From Bacillus sp. BHET2 (GTDB lineage Bacteria; Bacillota; Bacilli; Bacillales; Bacillaceae_B): 64,000 bases of DNA. Location of the stretch: positions 1 to 64,000 of the forward strand of contig NZ_VCQN01000004.1 of NCBI RefSeq assembly GCF_005938125.1, given 5' to 3'. Positions 1 through 7,678 of the stretch are shown piece by piece (position 1 is the first letter of the stretch; each line of letters starts with the position of its first letter). The notes below the pieces were generated by a model, which ran no database searches, had not been told where the DNA came from, and saw only the letters and a program-made list of their open reading frames with translations. A program made the translations under genes and the position numbers.

Positions 1-116
<116 letters not shown>

Positions 117-124
117 AATATGTG

Positions 125-158
125 AAAAGAGTAGCCCGCTTGGGTTACTCTTTTTTTT
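125..158 (+). terminator. Rho-independent terminator of the rRNA operon
   Basis: AAAAGAGTAGCCC, a short GCTT loop and GGGTTACTCTTTTTTTT form a strong stem followed by a T-run, eight bases after the 5S end. Confidence 0.93.
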
Positions 159-220
159 ATTTTGTATATTGGATTTTTCGGATCGGTGCTGGGGAAAAAG
201 GCGTGGTGCGGACTGGTTGG

Positions 221-336
221 GGAATGACGCATAAAATGAAAAAATGACGCATAAACGGTTAAAAGTGACGCAATAAATCGTAAAATGACGCAAAAATGTT
301 AAAAGTGACGCAAATAAGTCCCAAAACGACGCAATA
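221..336. repeat. Six-copy phased short-repeat array, TGACGCA core, about 20.4-bp period
   Basis: The heptamer TGACGCA (CGACGCA in the last copy) starts at 225, 245, 266, 286, 306 and 327, giving steps of 20, 21, 20, 20 and 21. It is followed by an AT-rich spacer of the form AATAANNNNNAAAA. Spacers vary in sequence but not in length, so the cores fall on one face of the helix, two turns apart. There are no internal dyads like CRISPR repeats and no coding potential. It lies just beyond the rRNA terminator. Confidence 0.9.
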
Positions 337-908
337 ATTTAAGATGGCCCGTTTTATTCTATGAATACAGCGAACCGTTCTATGAATCATTCCTTTCCCA
401 TACACATTTCCAATGAAAATCGCCTCTGAAAGCTCAATCTAAAGAAAAAAACAACGTATTCCATCGAAACACGAATAGGAATCAATCTAACAATTAGTAG
501 AGTTACATAAACCAGAAGTATGTTCACTATTTCACAATTGAAAGGCAACCATTTCAAACACCTACCGCATATCATTCCAACTCCAAACCATCCTCCCACC
601 CTTTACTTAGTTTTAAAGAAAAAGTCTCAATTAATTAATTAATTGTCTCCTACAAATTACAAAAGATCACACATAACAGGTTGCACTTTTCATCTCGATC
701 GGTGCTTCCCGCCAATCAATAAGAAAAGACCAGTCCACTAAAACTACTCTTATCGTAAGATTATTATCTTCTCCATGAATAACCAAACCCTCGCAACAAT
801 CATAAGTCCTACAATAAATACATAAAAACCATATTACATATTCGGAGAAGTTGACTTCTTCATCTATAAGTTCTACGATATTACTAAATAGAGGTTTGAT
901 TCGAAAGG
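337..908. other. AT-rich intergenic stretch without a convincing gene
   Basis: This stretch holds a short TTAATTAATTAATTAATT run near 630. On the minus strand there is a 62-codon open frame (575 to 387) whose ATG follows GGAG by five bases. Its product would be hydrophobic and has no motif I recognise, so I do not call it a gene. The last 60 bases should hold the promoter of the recombinase. Confidence 0.5.
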
Positions 909-917
909 GTGGTACTC

Positions 918-1748
918 TTGCAAGGTTCTTCTAGTACTACGATTGATCAGTTTTTAACATGGCTTGAACATGAAGGAAAATCATCAAATACCATCTCGAC
1001 ATACCATCAAGAGCTAAACAAATTCGAGAAATGGCTACAGGATCATCATCATGAACTAGTAGACATTACTCAGAAGGATGTTCAGGACTATATAGAATTT
1101 TTAGAGGGAAATGGTAAGAGTCCTACTACGACGGACAAAGTTCTGGGAGTGATTCGAACATTTGCTAAATATTTAAAGAAACCTGATATTACATTTGATA
1201 TAAAAATCATACATGGAAACAAAAAGGATGAAATTGAAACACTTTCTAAACAGGAGTGTGAAATCGTTTTATCGGAAGTGAGAGAAAGTGAAAATGAAAG
1301 AAACATAGCGATTGTATATATGCTGCTTCACACGGGAATTCGGGTATCAGAACTTTGTGCCCTGAATGTATCTGATATAGATTTTCAAACGAAACAGGTA
1401 AGCATTTTGGATACTCAAGGAGATAGACGGTTAATCCCTTTATCAGAGGAACTAAACGTTTATCTTTCTGACTATATGGAAGGCATTCAACCAAAAGAAG
1501 CTGTGTTCGTTTCAAAAACAAATGAACGTTTAACCGAGCGATCGGTGCAATATATGCTTAAGAAGTTTCAAATTAGTGCTCAAAAGCTGCGTCATACATT
1601 TTGTCAACATCTTATCGATCAGGGTGCCGGCATTGAAATCGTATCTAAGTTGGCAGGACATAGGGATATCAATGTAACAAAAAGGTATGCGAAGTCACGA
1701 GTACCAAAAACGGAATTTGAGAATGCGATTCGAAGAACTTTTTCTTAA
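918..1748 (+). CDS. Tyrosine recombinase / phage-type integrase (Xer-like), orphan
   Basis: Site-specific DNA strand-exchange enzyme of the tyrosine recombinase family, about 276 residues. The first ~85 residues match the SAM-like core-binding domain (IDQFLTWLEHEGKSSNTISTY). The C-terminal part holds the catalytic domain, with the first Arg in HTGIRVSELCAL, the second Arg and following His in KLRHTF, the distal His in LAGHRDINVT and the nucleophile Tyr in KRYAKS. The TTG at 918 is preferred because AAAGGGTGG lies at proper spacing; the GTG at 909 would overlap that site. Oddity: the usual HxLRH motif reads QKLRH, so the first His of HxxR is Gln, and the beta-hairpin Lys is not evident. No attachment site or cargo is visible nearby; a decayed mobile-element integrase or a host recombinase are both possible. 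Confidence 0.85.
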   Translation: MQGSSSTTIDQFLTWLEHEGKSSNTISTYHQELNKFEKWLQDHHHELVDITQKDVQDYIEFLEGNGKSPTTTDKVLGVIRTFAKYLKKPDITFDIKIIHGNKKDEIETLSKQECEIVLSEVRESENERNIAIVYMLLHTGIRVSELCALNVSDIDFQTKQVSILDTQGDRRLIPLSEELNVYLSDYMEGIQPKEAVFVSKTNERLTERSVQYMLKKFQISAQKLRHTFCQHLIDQGAGIEIVSKLAGHRDINVTKRYAKSRVPKTEFENAIRRTFS

Positions 1749-1782
1749 AGTTCAAAGGAATATGTAATTAGAAGAGGTGCGA

Positions 1783-1986
1783 ATGATGAATAAAGATGAA
1801 ATAGCCTATAGAAGATGGATGGCCATACCTGTTCACACTCGGAAGAAACTAGAGGGAAACGTCTTTTGTCGAAACTGTGGTGTCACAACAATCGTTGATT
1901 ATATTGTGGATTCTGAAAATCATAAAATCGTTTTGGTAGGCAAATGTGAAAAGTGTGGAGGAAGAGTGGCTAGGTTAATTGATTGA
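1783..1986 (+). CDS. Small zinc-ribbon protein of unknown function
   Basis: About 67 residues with two Cys-X2-Cys knuckles (FCRNCG and KCEKCGG) separated by 27 residues, the pattern of a single zinc ribbon. The N-terminal half is basic and aromatic (AYRRWMAIPVHTRKKLEG). GAAGAGG lies just upstream; ATG at 1783 or 1786 both fit, with 1786 slightly better spaced. It follows the recombinase by about 35 bases in the same direction and is closed by its own terminator. Nucleic-acid binding is plausible for such ribbons but is inference only. Confidence 0.75.
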   Translation: MMNKDEIAYRRWMAIPVHTRKKLEGNVFCRNCGVTTIVDYIVDSENHKIVLVGKCEKCGGRVARLID

Positions 1987-2000
1987 TGAATGAATGGTAG

Positions 2001-2033
2001 AACCCCTTTATCTGATAAGAGATAAAGGGGTTT
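2001..2033 (+). terminator. Rho-independent terminator
   Basis: AACCCCTTTATC, loop TGATAA, GATAAAGGGGTT followed by six T; it sits 15 bases after the zinc-ribbon gene. Confidence 0.92.
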
Positions 2034-2212
2034 TTTGAAAAACTAAAAGAATAAATTTGAATCATGATCAGTTAGCATCCCTACTCTTTATAGGCAGTTC
2101 CTTACTTATTTTGTCGGAACTTTTGGGACAGTCATCTACATATTTATACAAAATATATAAGCCTGCTTCTGTATCATAGAGTTACTAAATGATAGGTTAT
2201 GGGGGAGTCCAG

Positions 2213-3049
2213 GTGAAAAAGTTTCTGTTAATCGTTCTAGCCGTTATGACCATTTCTACCGTAATAGGAGGAAAATACCACTGGAATCAAAAGGTTAGTG
2301 CTGTTCAAACGAAGGTAAATGTAACGGAAGAAAAGAGTGATGAAGGTATAGTAGAAGAATCGAAATCTATAGAAAGTCAGAAGGTGGAAGCAGAGCCGGA
2401 CAAAGATAGATTGGTAAAGCTTGATAAGGTGAATTTTTTACCAAAGGAACTGCAGCCTATCTTTCAAAAGGCAATAGAAGAACAGCGGCCTGTAAATCTT
2501 ATGATCACCGGTTCTTCCTCCACTTCACACAAGGACGGAGCATGGCCTCAACTACTGGAAAGTAAATTACTCGATACATATGGGGATTCATTAATCCATG
2601 TAACGATTAAGGAAATCGGCGGCAAAACATCGCAACAAGTGGTGAAGGAGAGTATATATAAAAAAATGGTGAATATGAAACCTGACATTCTTTTGCTGGA
2701 ACCTTTTTTACTCTATGACAATGGAGAAATCAGAATGTCTGAGAGACTTAAAAACATTTCAAAGATTATCAAGTCTTTCAAAAAAGCGAATCCGGACATG
2801 ACGATCTTGATTCAGCCAGCGAATCCCATTTATGGAGCCTATTACTATACAGATGAAGAGAATGATTTAGAACGATATGCTAAACAAAATAACTATACTT
2901 ATTTGGATCATTGGAAAGCATGGCCAGATTATAATAAGAGCGAGATTGAAGATTATCTTACTGAAGGAAATGTACCAAATGATAAAGGGAATGAGACTTG
3001 GGCTAAGTACTTGAAGGAGTATTTTGTAAGGGATGACGAAAAAGAGTAG
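2213..3049 (+). CDS. Membrane-anchored or secreted SGNH/GDSL-type hydrolase-like protein
   Basis: About 278 residues. The N-terminus (MKKFLLIVLAVMTISTVIGG) is a signal peptide or anchor, followed by a charged linker to about residue 75. The rest has the SGNH-fold order: a block-I-like MITGSSST near residue 95, an IGGKTSQQV block, KPDILLLEPFLL, ILIQPANPIYG, and a terminal VPNDKGNETWA where the catalytic Asp/His would be expected. The usual DxxH reads N-PND-KGNE, so activity is uncertain. The GTG at 2213 follows GGGGGAG at five bases, which beats the ATG at 2189 that has no site. A role on a cell-surface ester is inference. Confidence 0.7.
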   Translation: MKKFLLIVLAVMTISTVIGGKYHWNQKVSAVQTKVNVTEEKSDEGIVEESKSIESQKVEAEPDKDRLVKLDKVNFLPKELQPIFQKAIEEQRPVNLMITGSSSTSHKDGAWPQLLESKLLDTYGDSLIHVTIKEIGGKTSQQVVKESIYKKMVNMKPDILLLEPFLLYDNGEIRMSERLKNISKIIKSFKKANPDMTILIQPANPIYGAYYYTDEENDLERYAKQNNYTYLDHWKAWPDYNKSEIEDYLTEGNVPNDKGNETWAKYLKEYFVRDDEKE

Positions 3050-3073
3050 TAACATAAATCTATAAATTTGTTA

Positions 3074-3100
3074 AGTCCTCATAGAATTGAGGGCTTTTTT
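3074..3100 (+). terminator. Rho-independent terminator
   Basis: AGTCCTCA, loop TAGAAT, TGAGGGCT then a T-run, 25 bases past the SGNH-like gene. Confidence 0.85.
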
Positions 3101-3114
3101 AAAAATGCACCTTT

Positions 3115-3240
3115 TTAGGCTGTAAATTTAGATTCATGAAATTTTAGTTTCTTTTTTAATTGTTCCTTCATTTTTTCATCCAGACAACTTTGAATAAGGG
3201 TGAAGTAATAAGTAGCAAGAAGCTTATGAACCATTTTCAT
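3115..3240 (-). CDS. 41-residue helical protein, possibly Sda-like
   Basis: A short minus-strand gene with an excellent start: GGAGG, seven bases, ATG at 3240. The product begins MKMVHKLLATYYFTLIQSCL and ends in a lysine-rich amphipathic helix with LDEKMKEQLKKKL. The spacing of LL, YF, L and a late basic helix aligns without gaps to my memory of Sda, the small helical-hairpin inhibitor of sporulation kinase KinA, but identity is low. No membrane segment. The gene lies convergent to the SGNH-like gene. The function call is weak; the gene call rests on the ribosome binding site. Confidence 0.5.
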   Translation of the reverse strand: MKMVHKLLATYYFTLIQSCLDEKMKEQLKKKLKFHESKFTA

Positions 3241-3550
3241 GACGTACCTCCATTCTTTATGATTATCATTCAAAGGGCAACGTTTGTTGGATGATTGTAC
3301 TGGGAGTTACCCCCTATTCTCTCCTATATACTCTTCAAATTATATAGGGAATCGTATGTATCTTTCTTACAAAATTCGCCCGCTTTTTCTTTGCAATGAT
3401 TCGGTTAAGAAGACTAACCATTTCTAATGGATTATTCGTTGGTTGTCATTTAAGAATAGAATGGGAGAATGGTAATGACACAGGGGGTAACGGTTGTCAC
3501 AAAATGTCGAGGGATAATTAAGTTGAAAAGATGAGGTAGATGCCATTTTT
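3241..3550. other. Intergenic region with a long-range inverted repeat
   Basis: No open frame of note. GTTACCCCCT (3306-3315) and its exact complement AGGGGGTAAC (3482-3491) are 10-bp arms about 166 bases apart. TGACA and TGTCA flank the right arm. The segment holds the promoter of the small minus-strand gene. Confidence 0.4.
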
Positions 3551-3551
3551 T

Positions 3552-3622
3552 TTAATCAAACGTTTGTTTAAAGGAAAAATAATTACTAATAAACGATTGC
3601 ATCTGGTTAAACGAATGTTTAA
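3552..3622. promoter_or_regulatory. Two TetR-type palindromic operators
   Basis: TTAATCAAAC-GTTTGTTTAA (3552-3571, one mismatch between arms) and TTAAAC-GAAT-GTTTAA (3607-3622, perfect arms) have centres 53 bases apart, about five helical turns. Both are typical of TetR/AcrR-family operators. They precede the frameshifted gene at 3713; no TetR gene is adjacent. Confidence 0.6.
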
Positions 3623-3712
3623 TGCGTATAAAATTCCTACAAAAAGAACTTATTTCATCATTTTATTGTTAATCTTGAGGTATATATTCACATAATGTGC
3701 AAGGAGGGACAT

Positions 3713-4104
3713 TTTGAGAAAGAAACATAAGAAGCTCTTAGTCATTACCAATAGACAGAATACAGTAAATTCTTGAACAGTATGAACAAGAATGGATTAT
3801 GAGCGAGAAAACGATGAAAGTGAGTCAGGATTCTTTAGACTCTATCACATTTGAACTGAAGAAAGAGAGGAAGCTGATCATTGAGTTGACTTATGAGGAA
3901 ACGTATAGGCAAAACGCAAAGGATTTCTTAAGAATGATGCTTGAGAATAATATAGAGTTAGAAGAGGAAGTTCATGCACTAAGGGCCTCTCCTTTTCATT
4001 CCTACAGGACACTTAACAGACAAATGGGAAATATTCATATGGGATTTATTCAAAGCTTTGGATTCCTCATTTCTTTTTATGAAGAATATTTAAAAGTGAT
4101 GTGA
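3713..4104 (+). pseudogene. Hypothetical gene broken by a one-base frameshift
   Basis: A strong start (AGGAGGG, five bases, TTG at 3713) opens MRKKHKKLLVITNRQNTV and hits TGA at 3773. The next frame is open from just after the TAA at 3764-3766 and reads ILEQYEQEWIMSEKTMKV, running on to 4104 (SLDSITFELKKERKLIIEL and a helical tail). The downstream frame has no ribosome binding site of its own at its ATG (3799). Adding or removing one base near 3765-3768 would join the two into a protein of about 130 residues. I do not recognise the family. It is either a true frameshift, a sequencing error, or an undescribed programmed shift. The two TetR-type operators lie in its promoter region. Confidence 0.6.
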
Positions 4105-4209
4105 TTAATGTTTGTAATCAAAGATTTACAAAACCCTAATCTCCCTGAATTTATCAATTAATATCCCTCTAGTAAACTACGGAAAAGAATCCAGTTCAGG
4201 GGGAGAATT

Positions 4210-4758
4210 ATGTTTACATTAATTAAGTCTGATTACAAAGCATATGGGTTATCATTTAAAGGATTAATCATGAGTATCTTTAATTTTTCTACATTTTGGC
4301 TGGTAGTTCTTTATCGAGTCTCGCATTACCTTCATAAAAAAAAGGTTCCCATTTTGCCTCGCGTATTCAGGTCGATTGGTGTTATTTTCTACGGTGCAGA
4401 GATTTCTCAAGGAGCCGAGATTGGTCCAGGTTTCAGGATTGCGCATTCCGTTGGAGTGGTGATTGGGACCCATGTGAAGGCGGGTGCACATTTAGAAGTG
4501 TTTCAAAATGTGACGATAGGTGGAAGGGATCAAGAACGTAATGGTCAGATCAAACCGATTATTGGAGATAATGTTACGATTTTTACCGGCGCAGTGGTTG
4601 CCGGTCCAGTTACCATTTGCGATAATGTGTCGGTGGGAGCGAATGCCGTTGTAACCGAGGACATTGCTTCCAACCTGGTGGTAGCAGGAGTTCCGGCAAA
4701 GGTTGTTGGTGAGGTACGCACTCCACATTCGCTGCGAAGTATGAATCGAGTTATTTAA
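4210..4758 (+). CDS. Hexapeptide-repeat acyltransferase (serine acetyltransferase / exopolysaccharide O-acetyltransferase type)
   Basis: 182-residue left-handed beta-helix enzyme that would transfer an acetyl group from acetyl-CoA. An N-terminal helical region (residues 1-50, with WLVVLYRVSHYLHKKKVP) is followed by hexad repeats (GAEISQGAEIGPGFRI, VVIGTHVKAGAHLEV, ITICDNVSVGANAVV-type) with the CysE/EpsC hallmarks AHSVGVVIG and QNVTIGGRD. GGGGGAG precedes the ATG at 4210. It stands alone with no cysteine genes next to it and convergent to ugd/galU, so a polysaccharide substrate is more likely than serine; that is inference. Confidence 0.8.
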   Translation: MFTLIKSDYKAYGLSFKGLIMSIFNFSTFWLVVLYRVSHYLHKKKVPILPRVFRSIGVIFYGAEISQGAEIGPGFRIAHSVGVVIGTHVKAGAHLEVFQNVTIGGRDQERNGQIKPIIGDNVTIFTGAVVAGPVTICDNVSVGANAVVTEDIASNLVVAGVPAKVVGEVRTPHSLRSMNRVI

Positions 4759-4778
4759 TCTGTTCTATTTAAGGAATA

Positions 4779-5088
4779 GACGGGGGCATAACTAAATCAC
4801 TCCCTTCTTAAGGCGAACAATATTTGGATAAATAATCGTATTGAAATCTGTTAGTACACCATTGTTGATTTCCGTGCAATACTCCGCTTTCCTCGGGCGC
4901 CCGTGAGCCTCATCGTCACTGGCGCTCCTGCTTAGGTCTCACCTATACCGCTTTTCCCGCAGGAGTCTTCGTCTTACACTCCAATCAACAGCTAGAACAA
5001 GCTAAAAACAAATTAAAAATCCGAACGAATTCTAATGAAAGAATTCGTTCGGATTTTTCTTCGACTAAAATTCTTTTGTACCAGCCTC
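4779..5088. repeat. Dispersed ~310-bp intergenic element, copy 1
   Basis: Shares order and long blocks with the copy at 18878-19209: CATAACTAAATCACTCC near the left edge, a GC-rich core (CGCTTTCC...CGCAGGAGTCTTCGTCTT), CTAGAACAAGCTA, a hairpin bounded by AAAAATCCGA and TCGGATTTTT, then TTCTTCGACTAAAAT. The ends (GGGGGCATAAC and GTACCAGCCTC) are weak inverted repeats. The GC-rich core is flanked by GTTGATT and AATCAAC arms. Similar sequences are common between genes in Bacillaceae as I remember them. It fills the space between two convergent genes. Confidence 0.85.
5015..5058. terminator. Bidirectional terminator hairpin inside the repeat element
   Basis: AAAAATCCGAACGAATTC, an 8-base loop, and its perfect complement give an 18-bp stem with A-run and T-run sides. 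It can end transcripts from both the acyltransferase (plus) and ugd (minus). Confidence 0.85.
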
Positions 5089-5093
5089 TATTT

Positions 5094-6428
5094 TTACACG
5101 TTTTTCTTTTCGATACAATGATTCACGACAGCAGGTCTTCCAATTGAGTAATAGTTCACTGTTGTCTTATTCGCTTCATCAAGAGAGAAACAATTACGTC
5201 CATCGAACACATTCGGTGTTTTCATCAGTTTGGCAATGGTAGAAAGTCTTAGGACTTTAAATTCTTCCCATTCGGTTGCGATGAAGAGCATTTCTTGATC
5301 TTCAATCGCTGCAAAGCAATCTTCAGAGTAGGTCACGGTATTGCCTAATATATGTTTTACTTTATCTTGAGCTACTGGGTCATATACTGTGACTTGAACT
5401 CCAATTTTCAGCAGGGCATGTATGATTTCTATGGAGGCGGCTTCACGAATATCATCTGTATTCGGTTTGAAGGAAAGCCCGAGTATTCCGGCTTTTTTTC
5501 CTTTCATCTCTTTTATATGCTCTTTGGCGAATTCAACAAGTTTCACCTGTTGCCTTGCATTGACGTGAATGACCGATTCAAGTAAGTCGAATTGGTGGTG
5601 GAGATTGCCCGCCATTTGAACAAGGGCATTGGTGTCTTTCGGAAAGCACGATCCACCATAACCAATCCCGGCATTGAGAAATTGGTGACCGATCCGTTTA
5701 TCCATGCCCATCCCTTTCGCTACATCTTCCACATTTGCGCCAAGTTTCTCACAGAGATTCGCTATTTCATTAATAAAACTTATTTTAGTGGCTAAGAAAG
5801 CATTGGAGGAGTATTTGATCATTTCTGCACTTTCGATAGACGTCTGGAGAAATGGAACCCCGAATGGTGTAAGCATTTCTTGCAGTTTTAATGCGGCCTT
5901 ATTATCCTCGGTTCCAAGAACGATTCGATCCCCATTGAACGTATCGTGTATAGCTGAACCTTCCCTGAGAAATTCAGGATTGGAAGCAATCATGAAGGGC
6001 ACATTTTGTTTCAAATGGCTTGATATCCATACCTTAATCTTCTTATTTGTCCCAACAGGAATCGTGCTTTTAGTAACAATGATCGTATCCTCGTTCTGGA
6101 TGAATGAACCTATTTTTTCGGAGGACTCTTGAATTGCAGAAAGATTGGCAGATCCGTCAGCACTGGGTGGAGTTCCTACAGCGATGATGATCACTTCAGC
6201 TTCTTTACAGGCAGTTTCGTAACATGTTGTAAAGGAAATGGCTTGATTTGCAAGATTGTGTTGCAGCATGTTTTTCAACCCAGGTTCATAGATTGGAGAA
6301 ATTCCTTGTTTCAACTGATCTATTTTTTTATGATCGATATCCAGGCACATCACGTGGTGCCCAATTTCTGCAAGACATACACCTGTCACGAGTCCTACAT
6401 ATCCAACACCGATTACGGAAATCTTCAT
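5094..6428 (-). CDS. ugd: UDP-glucose 6-dehydrogenase
   Basis: Oxidises UDP-glucose to UDP-glucuronate with two NAD+, supplying acidic sugars for exopolysaccharide or teichuronic acid. 444 residues: an N-terminal Rossmann domain opens with VIGVGYVGLVTGVCLAEIGH, the central region has NPEFLREGSA, and the catalytic Cys lies in GYGGSCFPKD near residue 260. The C-terminal UDP-binding domain carries LGLSFKPNTDDIREA. AAGGAG precedes ATG. It begins four bases after galU, so galU-ugd is a translationally coupled operon. The nearby matrix operon suggests a role in biofilm polysaccharide, but teichuronic acid is an alternative. Confidence 0.95.
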   Translation of the reverse strand: MKISVIGVGYVGLVTGVCLAEIGHHVMCLDIDHKKIDQLKQGISPIYEPGLKNMLQHNLANQAISFTTCYETACKEAEVIIIAVGTPPSADGSANLSAIQESSEKIGSFIQNEDTIIVTKSTIPVGTNKKIKVWISSHLKQNVPFMIASNPEFLREGSAIHDTFNGDRIVLGTEDNKAALKLQEMLTPFGVPFLQTSIESAEMIKYSSNAFLATKISFINEIANLCEKLGANVEDVAKGMGMDKRIGHQFLNAGIGYGGSCFPKDTNALVQMAGNLHHQFDLLESVIHVNARQQVKLVEFAKEHIKEMKGKKAGILGLSFKPNTDDIREAASIEIIHALLKIGVQVTVYDPVAQDKVKHILGNTVTYSEDCFAAIEDQEMLFIATEWEEFKVLRLSTIAKLMKTPNVFDGRNCFSLDEANKTTVNYYSIGRPAVVNHCIEKKNV

Positions 6429-6432
6429 TGTT

Positions 6433-7341
6433 TCACTCCTTATTCAGTAGATGATTAAGATAATGAGTTACGTCCTGTTGAAGTTCAGGTCTTTTCATGG
6501 CAAATTCAATGGTGGCTTTAATAAATCCGAGTTTATCTCCTATATCATATCGAAGTCCATCAAAAACTTGTGCATAAACGGGGAATTCCTGACTGTACTG
6601 GTTGAGCGCATCTGTCAGTTGGTATTCTCCGCCTGCACCGACTTTTAACTGTTCTAAATGTGAAAAAATATCAGGAGTCAGGATATATCTTCCCATGATC
6701 GCTAAACGGGAGGGAGCTTCATCTTGATGCGGTTTTTCAACAAGTCCTGCAATAGGTGATGTGGGCTGATCTGCTTCTTCGTTTAGACCTGGACTTACAA
6801 TTCCATACTTTGATACGTCTTCTGGATTTACTTCTTGTACACCAATAATCGGTGCTTTATAATAGTCAAATGCTTGAATCAATTGCTTCAAGCAAGGTAC
6901 ATCCGAATCGATGACATCGTCCCCCAACATAACAGCGAAGGGATCCTCCCCTATAAAGGCACGTGCACATAGTATGGCATGCCCTAATCCAAGAGGTTCC
7001 TTCTGTCTGATATAATGAATATTTGCGAGATTGGCAATCGATTGAACCTCTTCTAATGCCGTCCATTTTTGTTTTTTCTCCAATGTGGCTTCTAATTCGT
7101 AGGATTTATCAAAATGATCTTCAATACTTCGCTTTCCCCGTCCTGTAATAATGATAATATCCGTAATCCCGGATTGAACAGCCTCTTCAATAATATATTG
7201 GATGGTAGGTTTATCGACAATGGGAAGCATTTCCTTCGGTTGAGCTTTCGTTGCCGGAAGGAATCGTGTTCCTAGTCCTGCTGCTGGAATGATGGCTTTT
7301 TTCACCTGTTTCTGATTGTTTGAAAATACAAAATTCGTCAT
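6433..7341 (-). CDS. galU: UTP-glucose-1-phosphate uridylyltransferase
   Basis: Makes UDP-glucose from UTP and glucose-1-phosphate (GtaB/GalU family), the substrate of the next enzyme Ugd and of glucosylation of teichoic acid and lipid anchors. About 302 residues; the nucleotidyl-transfer signature GLGTRFLPATKAQPKEMLP is near residue 25, followed by RQKEPLGLGHAIL, MLGDDV and LVEKP. The ATG at 7341 is chosen because GGAGG lies eight bases upstream; an in-frame ATG at 7365 overlaps that site. First gene of the galU-ugd operon. Confidence 0.95.
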   Translation of the reverse strand: MTNFVFSNNQKQVKKAIIPAAGLGTRFLPATKAQPKEMLPIVDKPTIQYIIEEAVQSGITDIIIITGRGKRSIEDHFDKSYELEATLEKKQKWTALEEVQSIANLANIHYIRQKEPLGLGHAILCARAFIGEDPFAVMLGDDVIDSDVPCLKQLIQAFDYYKAPIIGVQEVNPEDVSKYGIVSPGLNEEADQPTSPIAGLVEKPHQDEAPSRLAIMGRYILTPDIFSHLEQLKVGAGGEYQLTDALNQYSQEFPVYAQVFDGLRYDIGDKLGFIKATIEFAMKRPELQQDVTHYLNHLLNKE

Positions 7342-7454
7342 TCTATCAGCCTCCAAAATGTACATAGATTTATTTTATCAGAATACATCGTCAGATATTA
7401 TGATGGATGTAGGAATTTACGCAGATTTAACATTGAGAAAGCACATGAATGAAC

Positions 7455-7629
7455 GTTCTTAATAAAGATATTGTTCTCCTTGATAAAAAACAAAAGAATA
7501 AGAAATAGGAAGATAATTCGAGATAAAGAACAATAAATGTTCTTTTTAATGTAAAAACGACCATTTTTAACCATTTCCAAGCTGGGTATTCTATCATATA
7601 CTTCGAATGTAGAGTTCGTTAAAAAGAAC
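7455..7629. promoter_or_regulatory. SinR-type operator boxes ahead of the matrix operon
   Basis: SinR recognises GTTCTYT in Bacillus subtilis. Here AAAGAAC (7525-7531) and GTTCTTT (7539-7545) form a perfect inverted pair with 7-bp spacing. GTTCGTT (7614-7620) and AAAGAAC (7623-7629) form a second, near-perfect pair 50 bases before the TasA-like start. Further half-sites are GTTCTTA (7455) and GTTCTCC (7473). The density implies repression by a SinR homologue encoded elsewhere. Confidence 0.7.
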
Positions 7630-7678
7630 AAATGCTTTGATGCGAACTACATAGTTGAAAACGAGGAGGAATTTTTGG

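Noticed and set aside
221..336. CRISPR array
   Set aside because: Unit is about 20 bp with a 7-bp core, there is no direct repeat of 24-36 bp, no cas genes and no dyad in the repeat.
387..575. Hydrophobic 62-codon frame on the minus strand
   Set aside because: Has a GGAG-like site but no recognisable pattern and unusual composition; kept only as a note in the gap entry.
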